Part shown: positions 1-8,455 of the stretch, one piece after another
How the letters are laid out: each line of letters starts with the position of its first letter
Position numbering within the stretch: the stretch's first letter is position 1
Assembly: GCF_003298505.1 (NCBI RefSeq)
Contig: NZ_QNGB01000014.1
Span: forward strand, 18,594 to 82,593
DNA: 64,000 bases
Source: Roseovarius sp. TE539
GTDB lineage: Bacteria > Pseudomonadota > Alphaproteobacteria > Rhodobacterales > Rhodobacteraceae
Direction: 5' to 3'
Translations under genes and position numbers: made by a program
The notes under the pieces: model-generated
Databases searched by the model: none
Seen by the model: the letters and a program-made list of their open reading frames with translations, nothing else
Told to the model about the DNA's origin: nothing

Positions 1-411
1 GAGCATCTCGACGGGTCGGTCGCGGTCGAGCGATTTGAACGCGTCGAAGGCAGGACGGGTCGGATCGACATGGCCGCTGACCTCCTCGGGGATGTCATGG
101 GCGCCGTCGAGAAGGGGCAGCGGCCGGATCCATTCGAGATCCGCAATCCGCAAATCCCGGTAGAGATGTGGAAAAAGCGCCCCGCCGCGCGACGGTTCCC
201 ACATCAGGGCCGTGCCAAGGCCGTCAGCCTCCACCGCAGCAAGCATCAGGCCCTCGGCGCCGGCGAAATGCTTGCCGGCGGTGCCCGGGATCTGCTCGGC
301 GGTGGAGAAGTGGATGAACCCGTCGGCCAGATCGACCGGTGCGCCCTTTGTGCGTCCGATGTCGCGCAGGGCCTCCCATTCTTGGCGGCGGAATATCTTG
401 TAGATCAGCAT
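1..411 (-). CDS. DUF952 domain protein (3' end outside window)
   Basis: The frame is open from an ATG at 409-411 to the left edge, so the C-terminus is missing; 137 codons are present. The translation starts MLIYKIFRRQEWEALR, then has GFIHFSTAEQ (about residues 31-40) and ALFPHLYRDL (about 78-88), the conserved blocks of the small DUF952 family, usually about 110-120 residues. The frame runs past that length, so this copy has a longer tail or continues into another domain. Function is unknown. In Rhodobacteraceae I recall DUF952 genes lying directly upstream of dihydroorotate dehydrogenase (pyrD), but the downstream gene is not visible here. No strong ribosome binding site is seen. Confidence 0.75.
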   Translation of the reverse strand, partial: MLIYKIFRRQEWEALRDIGRTKGAPVDLADGFIHFSTAEQIPGTAGKHFAGAEGLMLAAVEADGLGTALMWEPSRGGALFPHLYRDLRIADLEWIRPLPLLDGAHDIPEEVSGHVDPTRPAFDAFKSLDRDRPVEML

Positions 412-520
412 GGCAGGGTGATGCACGGGGTCGGCGGGACGGTCAAGCGCGCTTTGACATGCCGGCTTGGCCAAGGCACCATTCCCGCAACAGCCCGCGA
501 CAGCACCGAAAGGCCCCGTG

Positions 521-1089
521 ATGATCCTGCGTTCCGTCTGCTTGGGTGCGATACTCATGTTGTGCGCATTGAGCACCCGGGCAGAAGATCGCCTCACCAT
601 CCTGCACACCAATGATTTTCATGCGCGGTTCGAGCCGGTGAACCGCTTTGATTCCCCGTGCGGCAAGAAAGCCCGGGACGCGAAGGAATGCTTTGGCGGC
701 TCGGCGAGGCTGATCACGGCAATCCGGGCTGCACGGTCAAGGGCCGGAGACGCCGTCCTCCTGCTGGATGGGGGCGATCAGTTCCAGGGCACGCTTTTTT
801 ACAACCACTACAAGGGGCAACTGGCCGCAGAGATGATGAATCGGCTCGGCTATGACGCGATGACAGTGGGCATCACGAGTTCGCTGAAGATGCACGTGTG
901 ATCCGGGCTGTTGGAGCGCAATCGACGATGGATGCGACCGTGGCCGCGGATGCCCATGATACCGGACCGTTCCTCGCGGGTTTGGTGGCCGGGTATCCGG
1001 CGGTGCGGGAACCCTTTTCACCTTGTACCGGCGGGCGCAGACGCGCGCGGGCGGCCCTATCTGGCCGTGGCTCGCTTTTCGCGTCATGA
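521..1089 (+). pseudogene. Frameshifted, truncated 5'-nucleotidase / metallophosphatase
   Basis: An ATG at 521, preceded by AAAGG, opens a frame with a signal peptide (cleavage near STRAED) and the N-terminal motifs of secreted UshA-type 5'-nucleotidases: LTILHTNDFHARFEP and LLLDGGDQFQGTLFYNHYKG, then LGYDAMTVG. The next expected residues, NHEF, are lost. Adding one A near 872 restores G-N-H-E-F, so a one-base deletion has shifted the frame, and it stops at 899-901. In the restored frame the sequence runs on to a stop at 1087-1089 but shows no further nucleotidase motifs, and the roughly 400-residue remainder is absent. I read this as a decayed gene with both a frameshift and a large 3' deletion. 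Confidence 0.8.
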
Positions 1090-1242
1090 TCACCCGCCCT
1101 TTGCATCCCTCCCCGACCGGGGCGGAAAGAACGCCTGGCCATGGAACGCACCTCAGGATGGGTGCTTGCACCGATTGCGGAGTCCCGCCCGGCCCCTTGC
1201 CGGGGGCGTTCGCGCCCGGCCGCGTCGCTGGGCCGGTTTCGC
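902..1242. other. Stretch without an intact gene (pseudogene tail)
   Basis: Apart from the shifted tail of the 5'-nucleotidase pseudogene (to 1089), nothing here reads as a conserved protein on either strand. A GC-rich inverted repeat around 1190-1210 (CCCGGC ... GCCGGG) lies just past the stop of the minus-strand peroxidase gene and could end its transcript, but it has no T-run. Confidence 0.5.
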
Positions 1243-1821
1243 TCAGGCCCCGGGCCCGGTGTCGGTAACGCTGGCGCCGAAGGCGGTATAGGAGGTGCCC
1301 GCCTCACCCGGCGCGCTGCCGCGGGCGGGGTGGGCCCCCGGGTTGGCGGCGTAATCGAAATTGATCCCGGTCCCCTCGATGATCCTGTTCATCATGTTGA
1401 ACAGCGCACAGACCTGCACCGCCTCAAAGAGCGCGGCCTCGGACCAGCCGGCATCATAGACGGACTGCGCGTCAGCGGCCACCAGCCGCGAGGGCAGGGT
1501 GTTGAGCTTGGCCACATAGGCCAGCAGCGGGCGCATCGCCGGCTCCACCGGCGCCGTGCCGGGATCGTCAAGCAGCGCCTCGATCAGTGCCGGGTCCTGG
1601 CCGAATACCTCCACATACACAAGATGTGACCCGGTGCAGAACCGGCAGGCATTCAGCGCCGAAACATAGGTGGCGATCAACTCGCGATCCGCTATGGTGA
1701 GCGCGCCGTCGCCGCGCAGAAGACCTTCGTGGTAGTCCATGAGCGGTTGTACGTTCTCGGGATAAATTCGGTAAAGATCACGCAGGTGGGCCGGATCGGG
1801 CAGGCTTGGAAGGAATGGCAT
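1243..1821 (-). CDS. AhpD-like peroxidase-related protein (carboxymuconolactone decarboxylase fold)
   Basis: This 192-residue protein is all-alpha and carries NACRFCTGSHLVYVE (about residues 57-71), the C-x-x-C-x-x-x-H signature of AhpD/CMD-type alkylhydroperoxidases (Cys59, Cys62, His66). The N-terminal PFLPSLPDPAHLRDLYRIYPENVQPL and the later LLAYVAKLN resemble the uncharacterised peroxidase-related subfamily. Such proteins are thought to use the cysteine pair for peroxide reduction, but substrate and partner are not known for this copy. The start is ATG at 1819-1821 with AGAGG about 8 bases upstream. The C-terminal 30 residues or so are low in complexity and probably disordered. It is divergent from the EamA transporter gene. 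Confidence 0.8.
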   Translation of the reverse strand: MPFLPSLPDPAHLRDLYRIYPENVQPLMDYHEGLLRGDGALTIADRELIATYVSALNACRFCTGSHLVYVEVFGQDPALIEALLDDPGTAPVEPAMRPLLAYVAKLNTLPSRLVAADAQSVYDAGWSEAALFEAVQVCALFNMMNRIIEGTGINFDYAANPGAHPARGSAPGEAGTSYTAFGASVTDTGPGA

Positions 1822-1969
1822 TGAACTACCTCTTGGAGATGAACGCGCCGCAACCTGTCACGAGGGCGCTGCGCGCCGCAACTCAGCTTTGCGTGATCGC
1901 CGATTTGCGACAGGCAGGAATGTCGGGGATGGAACAGCCCGGGCGTGGCCGGGATGATCGGATGGCCCG

Positions 1970-2848
1970 ATGACGGTGCGGGACCCCATCGCCAAGACCG
2001 GCCTCGGCTGGATCGACCTTGCACTTGGTGTGGCCGTTGCGCTGACCTGGGGTATGGGGCTGGTTTTTGCCAAGGCGGCCATCGGGCACTTTCCGCCGAT
2101 CCTTCTCATGGCGCTCAGATTCACGGTGACCGCGCTGGCGCTGGTTTGGTTCGTGCGGGTGCCGGCGGGGCAATTTCGGATACTTTTCCTTATCGCGCTG
2201 ATTTCGGCAGCGGTGCAATACAGCCTGACCTATACCGGGCTCGTGCGGCTGGATGCAGGGGCGGCGGCGCTGATCGTGCAACTCGAAGTGCCGTTCCTGA
2301 CGCTGATCGGGGCGCTGGTTCTGGGTGAGCGGACAGGATGGCGCAAGTGGACGGGGATCGCGCTCGCCTTCATCGGGGTCTGGCAGATCACGGGCGCGCC
2401 GCGCATCGCCGCGGAGTGGGGCGCCGTGCTGCTGGTCATCGGAGGCGCCGCGACATGGGCGGTGGGCCAGGCGATGATCCGGCAGCTGCGTGGCATCGAC
2501 GGGCTGACCGTGACCGCCTGGGTGGCGGTAATGGCCGCGCCGCAGCTTTTCGTGATGTCGGGCCTGTTCGAAAGCGGGCATGTCGCCGCGTTGCGCAGTG
2601 CCGGGCCGGTGGTGTGGGGGGCGGTCCTGTACATGGGGCTGGTGATGACGGCGCTTGGCTATGGTATCTGGTACACGCTGGTGCGGCGCAACCCGGTGAG
2701 TCTGGTGGCGCCATTTCTCTTGCTTCTGCCGATTTTTTCGGTCCTGGGCGGGGCCGTATTCCTGGGTGAGATTCTCAGCCCGCAGGTTCTGTTGGGTGGC
2801 GGCGTGGTGCTCGCCGGGGTCGCCCTGATCCTGACCGAACGGAGTTGA
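1970..2848 (+). CDS. EamA/DMT-family permease
   Basis: A 292-residue hydrophobic protein with about ten predicted membrane segments in two homologous halves, the build of the drug/metabolite transporter (EamA) superfamily. Typical marks are WGMGLVFAKAAIGHFPPILLMALRF near the N-terminus, the repeated LVLGERTGWRKWTGIALAFIGV in the first half and FLGEILSPQVLLGGGVVLAGV at the end of the second. These proteins usually export amino acids or small metabolites from the cytoplasm; the substrate cannot be told from sequence. The ATG at 1970 has only a weak GGATG-like ribosome site. The divergent neighbour is the peroxidase-like gene. Confidence 0.85.
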   Translation: MTVRDPIAKTGLGWIDLALGVAVALTWGMGLVFAKAAIGHFPPILLMALRFTVTALALVWFVRVPAGQFRILFLIALISAAVQYSLTYTGLVRLDAGAAALIVQLEVPFLTLIGALVLGERTGWRKWTGIALAFIGVWQITGAPRIAAEWGAVLLVIGGAATWAVGQAMIRQLRGIDGLTVTAWVAVMAAPQLFVMSGLFESGHVAALRSAGPVVWGAVLYMGLVMTALGYGIWYTLVRRNPVSLVAPFLLLLPIFSVLGGAVFLGEILSPQVLLGGGVVLAGVALILTERS

Positions 2849-2941
2849 GTCAGACAAGCGGCTCGCGGGAATGTCATTTGTCTTGACAGGATCGGAAAGC
2901 GGATAGTTCCGGGGCAGGGAAATCGACCGAGAGGCGAGGGA

Positions 2942-3340
2942 ATGACACTGTTTCTTGCACTTCTTGGCGGCGTGGCCGCGCTCGCGGCGCTGGTGTCGGG
3001 CGGGGCGATGGCTGCCGCCGGCCTGGTGCACCCCTTCTGGCAGATGCAGGCAACGCTCGTGGGCGGCGGGGCCGGGGTCATCCTGGCGGCCGCGTTGCTG
3101 TGGCTGGGCCGGCGGCGCCCCGGGGCCGGCCGCGCGATGGCCGCCGGGGCCGGGCTGTCCCTGGCCGCGGCGCTGTGGGTGACCTGGCGCGCGGCGCGCA
3201 TCTTCATTTCCTCGACAGAATTCGAGCCGATGGCCGGGCAGGTCTGGTTTCTGGGCTATCACGCGGTGGCGGCCCTGGTTGTCCTGACCGTTGCCATGAC
3301 CATCGCGCAGTTGCGCCGCGATTTCGTCCGGCGATCGTGA
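2942..3340 (+). CDS. Small four-helix membrane protein, function unknown
   Basis: A 132-residue protein with four hydrophobic stretches (about residues 2-24, 37-55, 66-85 and 99-118) separated by short basic loops such as GRRRPGAGR, ending in basic RRDFVRRS. A good ribosome binding site (GAGGCGAGGG) lies immediately before the ATG. I recognise no family. It lies 94 bases after the EamA gene in the same direction and converges on sdhB with only 6 bases between the stops. It is probably an inner-membrane protein. Confidence 0.7.
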   Translation: MTLFLALLGGVAALAALVSGGAMAAAGLVHPFWQMQATLVGGGAGVILAAALLWLGRRRPGAGRAMAAGAGLSLAAALWVTWRAARIFISSTEFEPMAGQVWFLGYHAVAALVVLTVAMTIAQLRRDFVRRS

Positions 3341-3346
3341 GCCCGT

Positions 3347-4126
3347 TCAGACCGTACGCTCGACCATCATCTTCTTGATCTTTGAGATCGCCTTGGCCGG
3401 GTTGAGGCCCTTCGGGCAGGTCTTGGTGCAGTTCATGATCGTGTGGCAGCGGTAGAGCTTGAACGGATCCTCCAGATCGTCCAGCCGCTCCCCTGTCGCC
3501 TCGTCGCGGCTGTCGATGATCCAGCGATAGGCATGCAGCAGTGCGGCGGGCCCGAGATACTTGTCACCGTTCCACCAGTAGGAGGGGCAGGCGGTGGAGC
3601 AGCAGGCGCACATCACGCACTCGTAGAGGCCGTCCAGTTTCTCGCGGTCCTCGATAGACTGCTTCCATTCCTTGGCGGGGGCGTTGGTCTTCGTCTCCAG
3701 CCACGGCATGATCGAGGCGTGCTGCGCATAGAAATGCGTGAGGTCCGGGATCAGATCCTTCACAACCGGCATGTGTGGCAACGGGTAAATCTTCACGTCG
3801 CCCTTGACCTCGTCCATACCGTAAATGCAGGCCAGCGTATTGATACCGTCGATGTTCATCGCACAGGAGCCGCATATCCCCTCGCGGCAGGACCGGCGGA
3901 AGGTCAGGGTCGGGTCGATTTCGGTCTTGATCTTGATCAGCGCGTCCAGAACCATCGGACCGCAGGTGTCCATGTCGACGAAGTAGGTATCGACCCGCGG
4001 GTTTTCGCCATCGTCGGGATTCCAGCGGTAGATCTGGAACTTGCGAATGTTGCCGGCCCCCTCCGGTTTGGGCCAGGTCTTGCCACGGGTCATCCGGGAG
4101 TTCTTGGGCAGTGCGAGTTCCACCAT
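3347..4126 (-). CDS. sdhB: Succinate dehydrogenase iron-sulfur subunit
   Basis: This 259-residue protein is the electron-transfer subunit of complex II, on the cytoplasmic face of the inner membrane. All three cluster sites are visible: the [2Fe-2S] ligands in CREGICGSC plus a later Cys (80, 85, 88, 100), and the two C-terminal ferredoxin motifs, [12 protein letters not shown] (about 170-181) and [12 protein letters not shown] (about 227-238), for the [4Fe-4S] and [3Fe-4S] clusters. The length is normal for the family. The start is ATG at 4124-4126. It is the last gene of the sdhCDA-x-sdhB unit and is separated from sdhA by a sulfotransferase-like gene. Confidence 0.97.
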   Translation of the reverse strand: MVELALPKNSRMTRGKTWPKPEGAGNIRKFQIYRWNPDDGENPRVDTYFVDMDTCGPMVLDALIKIKTEIDPTLTFRRSCREGICGSCAMNIDGINTLACIYGMDEVKGDVKIYPLPHMPVVKDLIPDLTHFYAQHASIMPWLETKTNAPAKEWKQSIEDREKLDGLYECVMCACCSTACPSYWWNGDKYLGPAALLHAYRWIIDSRDEATGERLDDLEDPFKLYRCHTIMNCTKTCPKGLNPAKAISKIKKMMVERTV

Positions 4127-4169
4127 GTCTGTCGTCCTTTGCTGCGGCGCGTGCGGGCGGGGGAGACCC

Positions 4170-4994
4170 CTAGCCCGAGGCGAAGAGTTGCTGGTTTCTT
4201 GTCACGAGACGGGCCACCCTGGTGCGGGCCTGCCGGTTAAGATCGAGGGTATTGAGAAGTCGCATGAATTCAAGGGCCCCGGCGTTCAGGCTCTGATTGC
4301 GGGTTCCGGAAACGGGGCTGAGCGTGGCAAGGTCGCAACCCTCAAGGCCGGCATGATGCAGAAGCTGCTGACCGGGGCGTGCCGGATCGGGTTCGTCCTC
4401 CAGCCGGAAGATCGCCAGCCGTGCGGCCCCCAGATGCGTGGAAAGACGCGATTCCAGATCGGCCCAGCTGCCGCAGTTTTCGGTCTCGCACAGGAACTCG
4501 GCCTCGCTGCGCGGGTAGCTGTCGGTCTTGACGGCCTGATTGTAGACGCTCTTTTTCCAGGCTGCCATATCGCGGGTGTAAAAGACGTATTCCGGCGCAA
4601 GTGGCGCCATCGCGCGGTCGATCGTGTCGAGTATGCGGGTGACATGAGGATAGAGCCGCGTCTCACCGGCGCGTCCGATCATCGCGCCGGGCAGGTTTTC
4701 ATGCGAGACAAGGCACGTGCCGGACGCCGGCAGGCTGTTGCGCAGCTCGGTGGCGGCCTTCTCCAGAAGCTCCTCGTTTTCCCGTGTCGGATCGACCGAG
4801 AAATGCGCCGCCGTTCGACCGAGAACCCGCGTGGGCGTGCCCTTGAGCGGGGTCAGAACATGCACTCCACGCGCCTCCAGTGCGGCCCGGTTGCGACCCA
4901 GGAAATGGTGCAGAGAGGTCGAGCCGGTTTTCTGCACACCGCAATGGATGATCAGTCGCGCCGGTCCGGCGCGGGAGGCATGGGGCGCGGCCAT
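4170..4994 (-). CDS. Sulfotransferase-like P-loop protein inside the sdh operon
   Basis: About 274 residues. The N-terminus carries [19 protein letters not shown] (about residues 14-32), matching the 5'-phosphosulfate-binding loop (K-T-G-S-T-S) of PAPS-dependent sulfotransferases. [18 protein letters not shown] in the middle resembles the 3'-phosphate-binding region (R-D-x8-S). The acceptor is unknown; homologues modify carbohydrates or lipids. The frame opens with GTG-ATG at 4992-4997, and I take the ATG (4994) with GGAAAG upstream. It lies between sdhA (49 bases away) and sdhB (43 bases away) on the same strand, so it is probably co-transcribed, although no link with respiration is known to me. 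Confidence 0.75.
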   Translation of the reverse strand: MAAPHASRAGPARLIIHCGVQKTGSTSLHHFLGRNRAALEARGVHVLTPLKGTPTRVLGRTAAHFSVDPTRENEELLEKAATELRNSLPASGTCLVSHENLPGAMIGRAGETRLYPHVTRILDTIDRAMAPLAPEYVFYTRDMAAWKKSVYNQAVKTDSYPRSEAEFLCETENCGSWADLESRLSTHLGAARLAIFRLEDEPDPARPGQQLLHHAGLEGCDLATLSPVSGTRNQSLNAGALEFMRLLNTLDLNRQARTRVARLVTRNQQLFASG

Positions 4995-5043
4995 CACCGG
5001 ACTTTCCGCAAGCCACCACGAGCTATGACGGGCGTCGCGGTCA

Positions 5044-6849
5044 TCAGAACGTGCGTTCCTTCGGAGCGATCTTCTTGATCGCGATTCCGCCCTCCTTTTC
5101 GGGGGTCAACGGATCCTCGATGATGGGTCTATAGCCAAGGTCGACGCTGTTGCCATCCACGCGGGCCACGGTGTGCACGCGCCAGCTCTTGTCATCGCGC
5201 TTGGTGAAATCCTCGTGGGCGTGGGCGCCGCGACTTTCCTTGCGCGCCTCGGCTCCGGCGATGGTCGCCAGCGCGTTGGGCATCAGATTGGTCAGCTCCA
5301 GCGTTTCCATCAGGTCCGAGTTCCAGATCATGGAACGGTCAGTCACGTGCAGGTCGTCAAGCTTGGCCGCGACGCCGGTCATTTTCTCGAGCCCCGCAGC
5401 GAGGGTTTTCGAGGTCCGGAAGACGGCGGCGTCCTCCTGCATGGTTTTCTGCATTTCGAGGCGAAGTTCGGCCGTGGGTGTGCTGCCCGCGGCATGGCGC
5501 AGCCCGTCGAAGCGGTCCAGGGCCTTGTCCACTTGTGCACTGTTGGTTTCCGGCACTGCGCTTTCGGCATCCACCACGCGGCCGGCGCGGATCGCGGCGG
5601 CGCGGCCGAACACCACGAGGTCGATCAACGAGTTGGAGCCCAGCCGGTTGGCGCCGTGAACGCTGGCGCAGCCGGCCTCGCCCACGGCCATGAGCCCGGG
5701 AACGATGGCGTTGGGATCCTCGGCGGTGGGGTTGAGCACCTCGCCCCAGTAATTGGTGGGCACACCGCCCATGTTGTAATGCACCGTGGGCAACACCGGG
5801 ATCGGTTCCTTGGTGACATCGACCCCGGCAAAGATCTTTGCCGACTCCGATATTCCCGGCAGGCGCAGGTTGAGCGCCTCGGCAGGCAGGTGGCTGAGGT
5901 TGAGGTGTATATGGTCCCCGTTCGGCCCGACGCCGCGGCCTTCGCGGATCTCCATGGTCATCGAGCGGCTGACATAATCGCGTGGTGCCAGATCCTTGTA
6001 TTGTGGCGCGTAGCGTTCCATGAAGCGTTCGCCCTCGGAATTGGTCAGGTAACCACCCTCGCCGCGCGCGCCCTCGGTGATCAGGCAGCCGGCACCGAAA
6101 ATGCCGGTGGGGTGGAACTGCACGAATTCCATGTCCTGAAGCGGCAATCCCGCGCGGGCCACCATGCCGCCGCCGTCGCCGGTGCAGGTATGCGCCGAGG
6201 TCGCGCTGAAATAGGCCCGGCCGTAGCCGCCGGTGGCCAGCACGACCATCTTGGCGTTGAAGACATGGATCGTCCCGTCATCGAGTTTCCAACACACCAC
6301 GCCGGTGCAGGCGCCATCATCGGACATGATCAGGTCAATCGCGAAATACTCGATATAGAACTCGGCATTGTTCTTCAGGCTCTGCCCGTAGAGCGTGTGC
6401 AGGATGGCGTGGCCGGTGCGGTCCGCGGCGGCACAGGTGCGCTGCACGGCCGGGCCTTCCCCGAACTCGGTTGTGTGGCCACCGAAGGGGCGCTGATAGA
6501 TCCTGCCTTCCTCGGTCCGCGAGAAGGGCACGCCATAATGTTCCAGCTCGTAAACGGCCTTGGGCGCCTCGCGGGCAAGATACTCCATGGCGTCGGTATC
6601 GCCCAGCCAGTCCGAGCCCTTGACCGTGTCGTACATGTGCCATTGCCAGTGGTCCGGACCCATGTTGGACAGACTTGCCGCGATCCCGCCCTGAGCGGCC
6701 ACGGTGTGCGACCGGGTCGGAAAGACCTTGGTCACGCAGGCGGTGCGCAGGCCCTGTTCGGCCATGCCCAGCGTTGCACGCAGACCGGCCCCGCCGGCGC
6801 CGACAACCACCACATCGTAATCATGTGTCTCGAATTCGTATGCAGCCAT
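5044..6849 (-). CDS. sdhA: Succinate dehydrogenase flavoprotein subunit
   Basis: This 601-residue protein is the catalytic subunit of complex II and oxidises succinate to fumarate. The FAD-binding motif [16 protein letters not shown] is near the N-terminus (about 14-29), and [11 protein letters not shown] holds the histidine that carries covalent [24 protein letters not shown] and the substrate-loop arginines follow, and [17 protein letters not shown] is in the C-terminal half. The frame extends 21 codons further upstream, but the ATG at 6847-6849 has a strong GAGGAG site at the right distance and matches known SdhA N-termini ([16 protein letters not shown]), so I chose it. sdhD ends 13 bases upstream. 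Confidence 0.97.
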   Translation of the reverse strand: MAAYEFETHDYDVVVVGAGGAGLRATLGMAEQGLRTACVTKVFPTRSHTVAAQGGIAASLSNMGPDHWQWHMYDTVKGSDWLGDTDAMEYLAREAPKAVYELEHYGVPFSRTEEGRIYQRPFGGHTTEFGEGPAVQRTCAAADRTGHAILHTLYGQSLKNNAEFYIEYFAIDLIMSDDGACTGVVCWKLDDGTIHVFNAKMVVLATGGYGRAYFSATSAHTCTGDGGGMVARAGLPLQDMEFVQFHPTGIFGAGCLITEGARGEGGYLTNSEGERFMERYAPQYKDLAPRDYVSRSMTMEIREGRGVGPNGDHIHLNLSHLPAEALNLRLPGISESAKIFAGVDVTKEPIPVLPTVHYNMGGVPTNYWGEVLNPTAEDPNAIVPGLMAVGEAGCASVHGANRLGSNSLIDLVVFGRAAAIRAGRVVDAESAVPETNSAQVDKALDRFDGLRHAAGSTPTAELRLEMQKTMQEDAAVFRTSKTLAAGLEKMTGVAAKLDDLHVTDRSMIWNSDLMETLELTNLMPNALATIAGAEARKESRGAHAHEDFTKRDDKSWRVHTVARVDGNSVDLGYRPIIEDPLTPEKEGGIAIKKIAPKERTF

Positions 6850-6862
6850 GTTATTCAGCTCC

Positions 6863-7234
6863 TCAAAGCGCGATCTTGGCAAGGGCGAAAAGCCCCGTGG
6901 CCATGATGGCATAGCTCAGCGCGGTGGCCAGGACGATCGTCACCTTGCGGGTGGACCCGTGGGTGTAATCCTCCAAAAGGGTTTGCACACCGCTTCGGAA
7001 ATGCTGCATGCCGACAACCACCACCAGGCCGGAAAGGATCGCAACGGCCGGGTGGGCAAAGGTTTCGAGCACTGCATCGCGACCTTGTCCGAGGGTGCTT
7101 CCGAAAATGTAGAGGAAGGCCGGCACAACGAGTGCCAGGCCGACGCCGCTGACGATCATGTGCCAGTGATGCCCGGTTCCGGCATGGGCCGCGCCCTTGC
7201 CTTCGGCGCGCTTGCGGTCGGTCAGAAAACGCAT
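6863..7234 (-). CDS. sdhD: Succinate dehydrogenase membrane anchor subunit
   Basis: This 123-residue protein has three hydrophobic helices (about residues 25-45, 62-80 and 97-120), the normal architecture of the small complex II anchor Sdh[25 protein letters not shown] at the N-terminal side and [19 protein letters not shown] between helices two and three fit alphaproteobacterial SdhD, where a histidine of this region ligates haem b or lies at the quinone site. It lies between sdhC (13 bases) and sdhA (13 bases). Confidence 0.92.
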   Translation of the reverse strand: MRFLTDRKRAEGKGAAHAGTGHHWHMIVSGVGLALVVPAFLYIFGSTLGQGRDAVLETFAHPAVAILSGLVVVVGMQHFRSGVQTLLEDYTHGSTRKVTIVLATALSYAIMATGLFALAKIAL

Positions 7235-7247
7235 GGCTTGCCTCGCT

Positions 7248-7631
7248 TCAGATGATGACGATGGTGATCACGGTCAGGATGACCGAGCCGATGACGCAGA
7301 CCCAGCCCAGCTTCTCGGCGGTCGCAAGCTCCAGGCCACGGCCTGAATCCCAGAGCAGATGGCGTAGCCCGGCAAGGTAATGATACCAAACCGCCCACAA
7401 TGAAAGGGTCATCACGATATCGCCGAACCAGGAGGTGAGAACCGCGTCCGCCGTAGCAAAATAGGCCTCCGAGGTCGCGGCGGCCAGAAGCCACCAGACG
7501 ATCAGAAGCGCGGCGACGATCAGCGCGTTTCCGGTAATCCGCGTCAGGATCGAACTTATCGATGTCATTTGCGGACGATAGATTGTCAGATGTGGCGAAA
7601 GTGGGCGATTGCCCCTGTTCACGTCTGCCAT
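7248..7631 (-). CDS. sdhC: Succinate dehydrogenase cytochrome b556 subunit
   Basis: This 127-residue protein carries the SdhC hallmarks RPLSPHLTIYRPQMTSISSILTR at the N-terminus and HYLAGLRHLLWDSG, which holds the haem-ligand histidine, before the last membrane helix. Three hydrophobic segments are evident. The frame can be read back to a GTG at 7679, but the ATG at 7629-7631 has AGGGACAG upstream and gives the family-typical start MADVNRGNRPLSPHL, so I use it. It is the first gene of the sdh unit, so the operon promoter should lie in 7632-7900, where several GTGATCAC palindromes occur. Confidence 0.93.
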   Translation of the reverse strand: MADVNRGNRPLSPHLTIYRPQMTSISSILTRITGNALIVAALLIVWWLLAAATSEAYFATADAVLTSWFGDIVMTLSLWAVWYHYLAGLRHLLWDSGRGLELATAEKLGWVCVIGSVILTVITIVII

Positions 7632-7760
7632 TGGGTCTGTCCCTTCTGCTGCCTCGCCCTGGTTGCTCGTCGACGACACTCGTGGAATCTTTTAGCGCGC
7701 ATGTCACGCCTTCACACCCCAAAAGCCGCAATCCAGGTCCATTTTTCCGGAAAATTCCAG

Positions 7761-7794
7761 TTTGTGATCACGTAGGAAAGGCCGTGATCACAAA
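7761..7794. promoter_or_regulatory. Perfect 11-bp inverted repeat with two GTGATCAC cores upstream of sdhC
   Basis: TTTGTGATCAC (7761-7771) and GTGATCACAAA (7784-7794) are exact reverse complements separated by 12 bases. Each half itself contains the 8-base palindrome GTGATCAC, and the two cores are 20 bases apart, about two helical turns. The site lies 130-163 bases upstream of the sdhC start. This looks like a double operator for a dimeric regulator; which one is not known. Confidence 0.5.
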
Positions 7795-7896
7795 TTCACT
7801 TCAACAGGGAAGCGCGCCTTTCCGGATATCCGCAGGGCAACTTCACGCAGCAGCCTGTCCTGCATGGGTGCGGTATTTTCGGGTTACGTGCTGGCC

Positions 7897-7910
7897 GTGA
7901 TCACAATTTT
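7897..7910. promoter_or_regulatory. Third GTGATCAC copy upstream of sdhC
   Basis: GTGATCACAATTTT repeats the core and the A-rich flank of the pair at 7761-7794, about 113 bases further upstream. The recurrence with similar flanks in one intergenic region supports a shared binding protein. Confidence 0.4.
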
Positions 7911-8234
7911 GCCCGGCCCCTGCCGGCCGGCATGTTTCCCCGGTCCCGGGGTGCAGCACGGCGGTGGCAAGGCCATGCATCCGTGCACGGCACCCGGCGC
8001 GATCGTCCGGGTCCGTCACGTTGTCCGTCAAGCACCAGCGTGACCGTTGCGCGCCTGTGCCGTCATTGGGCTGATGACGGTGGTCAGACGGCCCGGCGCA
8101 CGGGAAAGACGGTATCTTGCGCCCGGTTTTGGGGTCACGATGCCGTTGGTGGTGGCGGTTGCCCGCCCGGCGGACGGACGGTATATGGCGGCTGGGCCGT
8201 GGTGGCCGCGGCATCGGACCGGGGGGCGATACCG

Positions 8235-8447
8235 ATGATTGTTGTGGCGGGCCTGCTGCTGGCCTTCGTTCTGGTCCTGGTATTCTCGAACCCCGCGACG
8301 CGGGCCTGCCGGTGGCGCGAGGACCGGCGTGGTGACCGCGACGGGCTGAAGAAGTTCAGATGCATGGCCTGCGGTGCGGAGGGCTTTACAAGCACCGGGA
8401 AACCGCCTTTGGATTGTCGGGCCGACCAGACGCCGCCAGACAAGTAG
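8235..8447 (+). CDS. Small membrane protein with zinc-ribbon-like cysteines
   Basis: This 70-residue protein starts at ATG 8235. One hydrophobic helix (about residues 2-18, IVVAGLLLAFVLVLVFS) is followed by a basic stretch and then CMACGAEGFTSTGKPPLDC, where a C-x-x-C pair and a later Cys suggest a one-ended zinc knuckle facing the cytoplasm. Its stop is 8 bases before the DUF1989 gene, so the two are probably co-transcribed. I do not recognise a named family. Confidence 0.6.
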   Translation: MIVVAGLLLAFVLVLVFSNPATRACRWREDRRGDRDGLKKFRCMACGAEGFTSTGKPPLDCRADQTPPDK

Positions 8448-8455
8448 AGAGGCCC

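Larger units (their letters stand above)
7632..8234. other. 600-base intergenic region upstream of sdhC
   Basis: I see no convincing gene here; the open frames that cross it lack conserved sequence and good starts. The left half is the AT-richest stretch nearby and is probably the sdh promoter/leader. It contains three copies of GTGATCAC (7764-7771, 7784-7791, 7897-7904). The right half (about 7910-8234) is GC-rich and shows nothing I recognise. Confidence 0.6.

Noticed and set aside
1883..3262. Minus-strand open frame of 459 codons
   Set aside because: It spans the EamA gene and the small membrane protein in antisense and is Arg/His/Pro-rich without conservation.
5173..6906. Plus-strand open frame of 577 codons
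   Set aside because: It is antisense to sdhA throughout, with His/Gly/Ala-rich unconserved sequence.
7263..7270. GTGATCAC inside sdhC coding sequence
   Set aside because: It encodes Val-Ile-Thr-type codons, as at other coding positions in the window, and lacks the A/T-rich flanks of the intergenic copies.
7932..8234. Upstream part of the frame that contains the small zinc-ribbon gene
   Set aside because: The residues before the ATG at 8235 are Arg/Pro-rich and not protein-like, so only 8235-8447 is kept.
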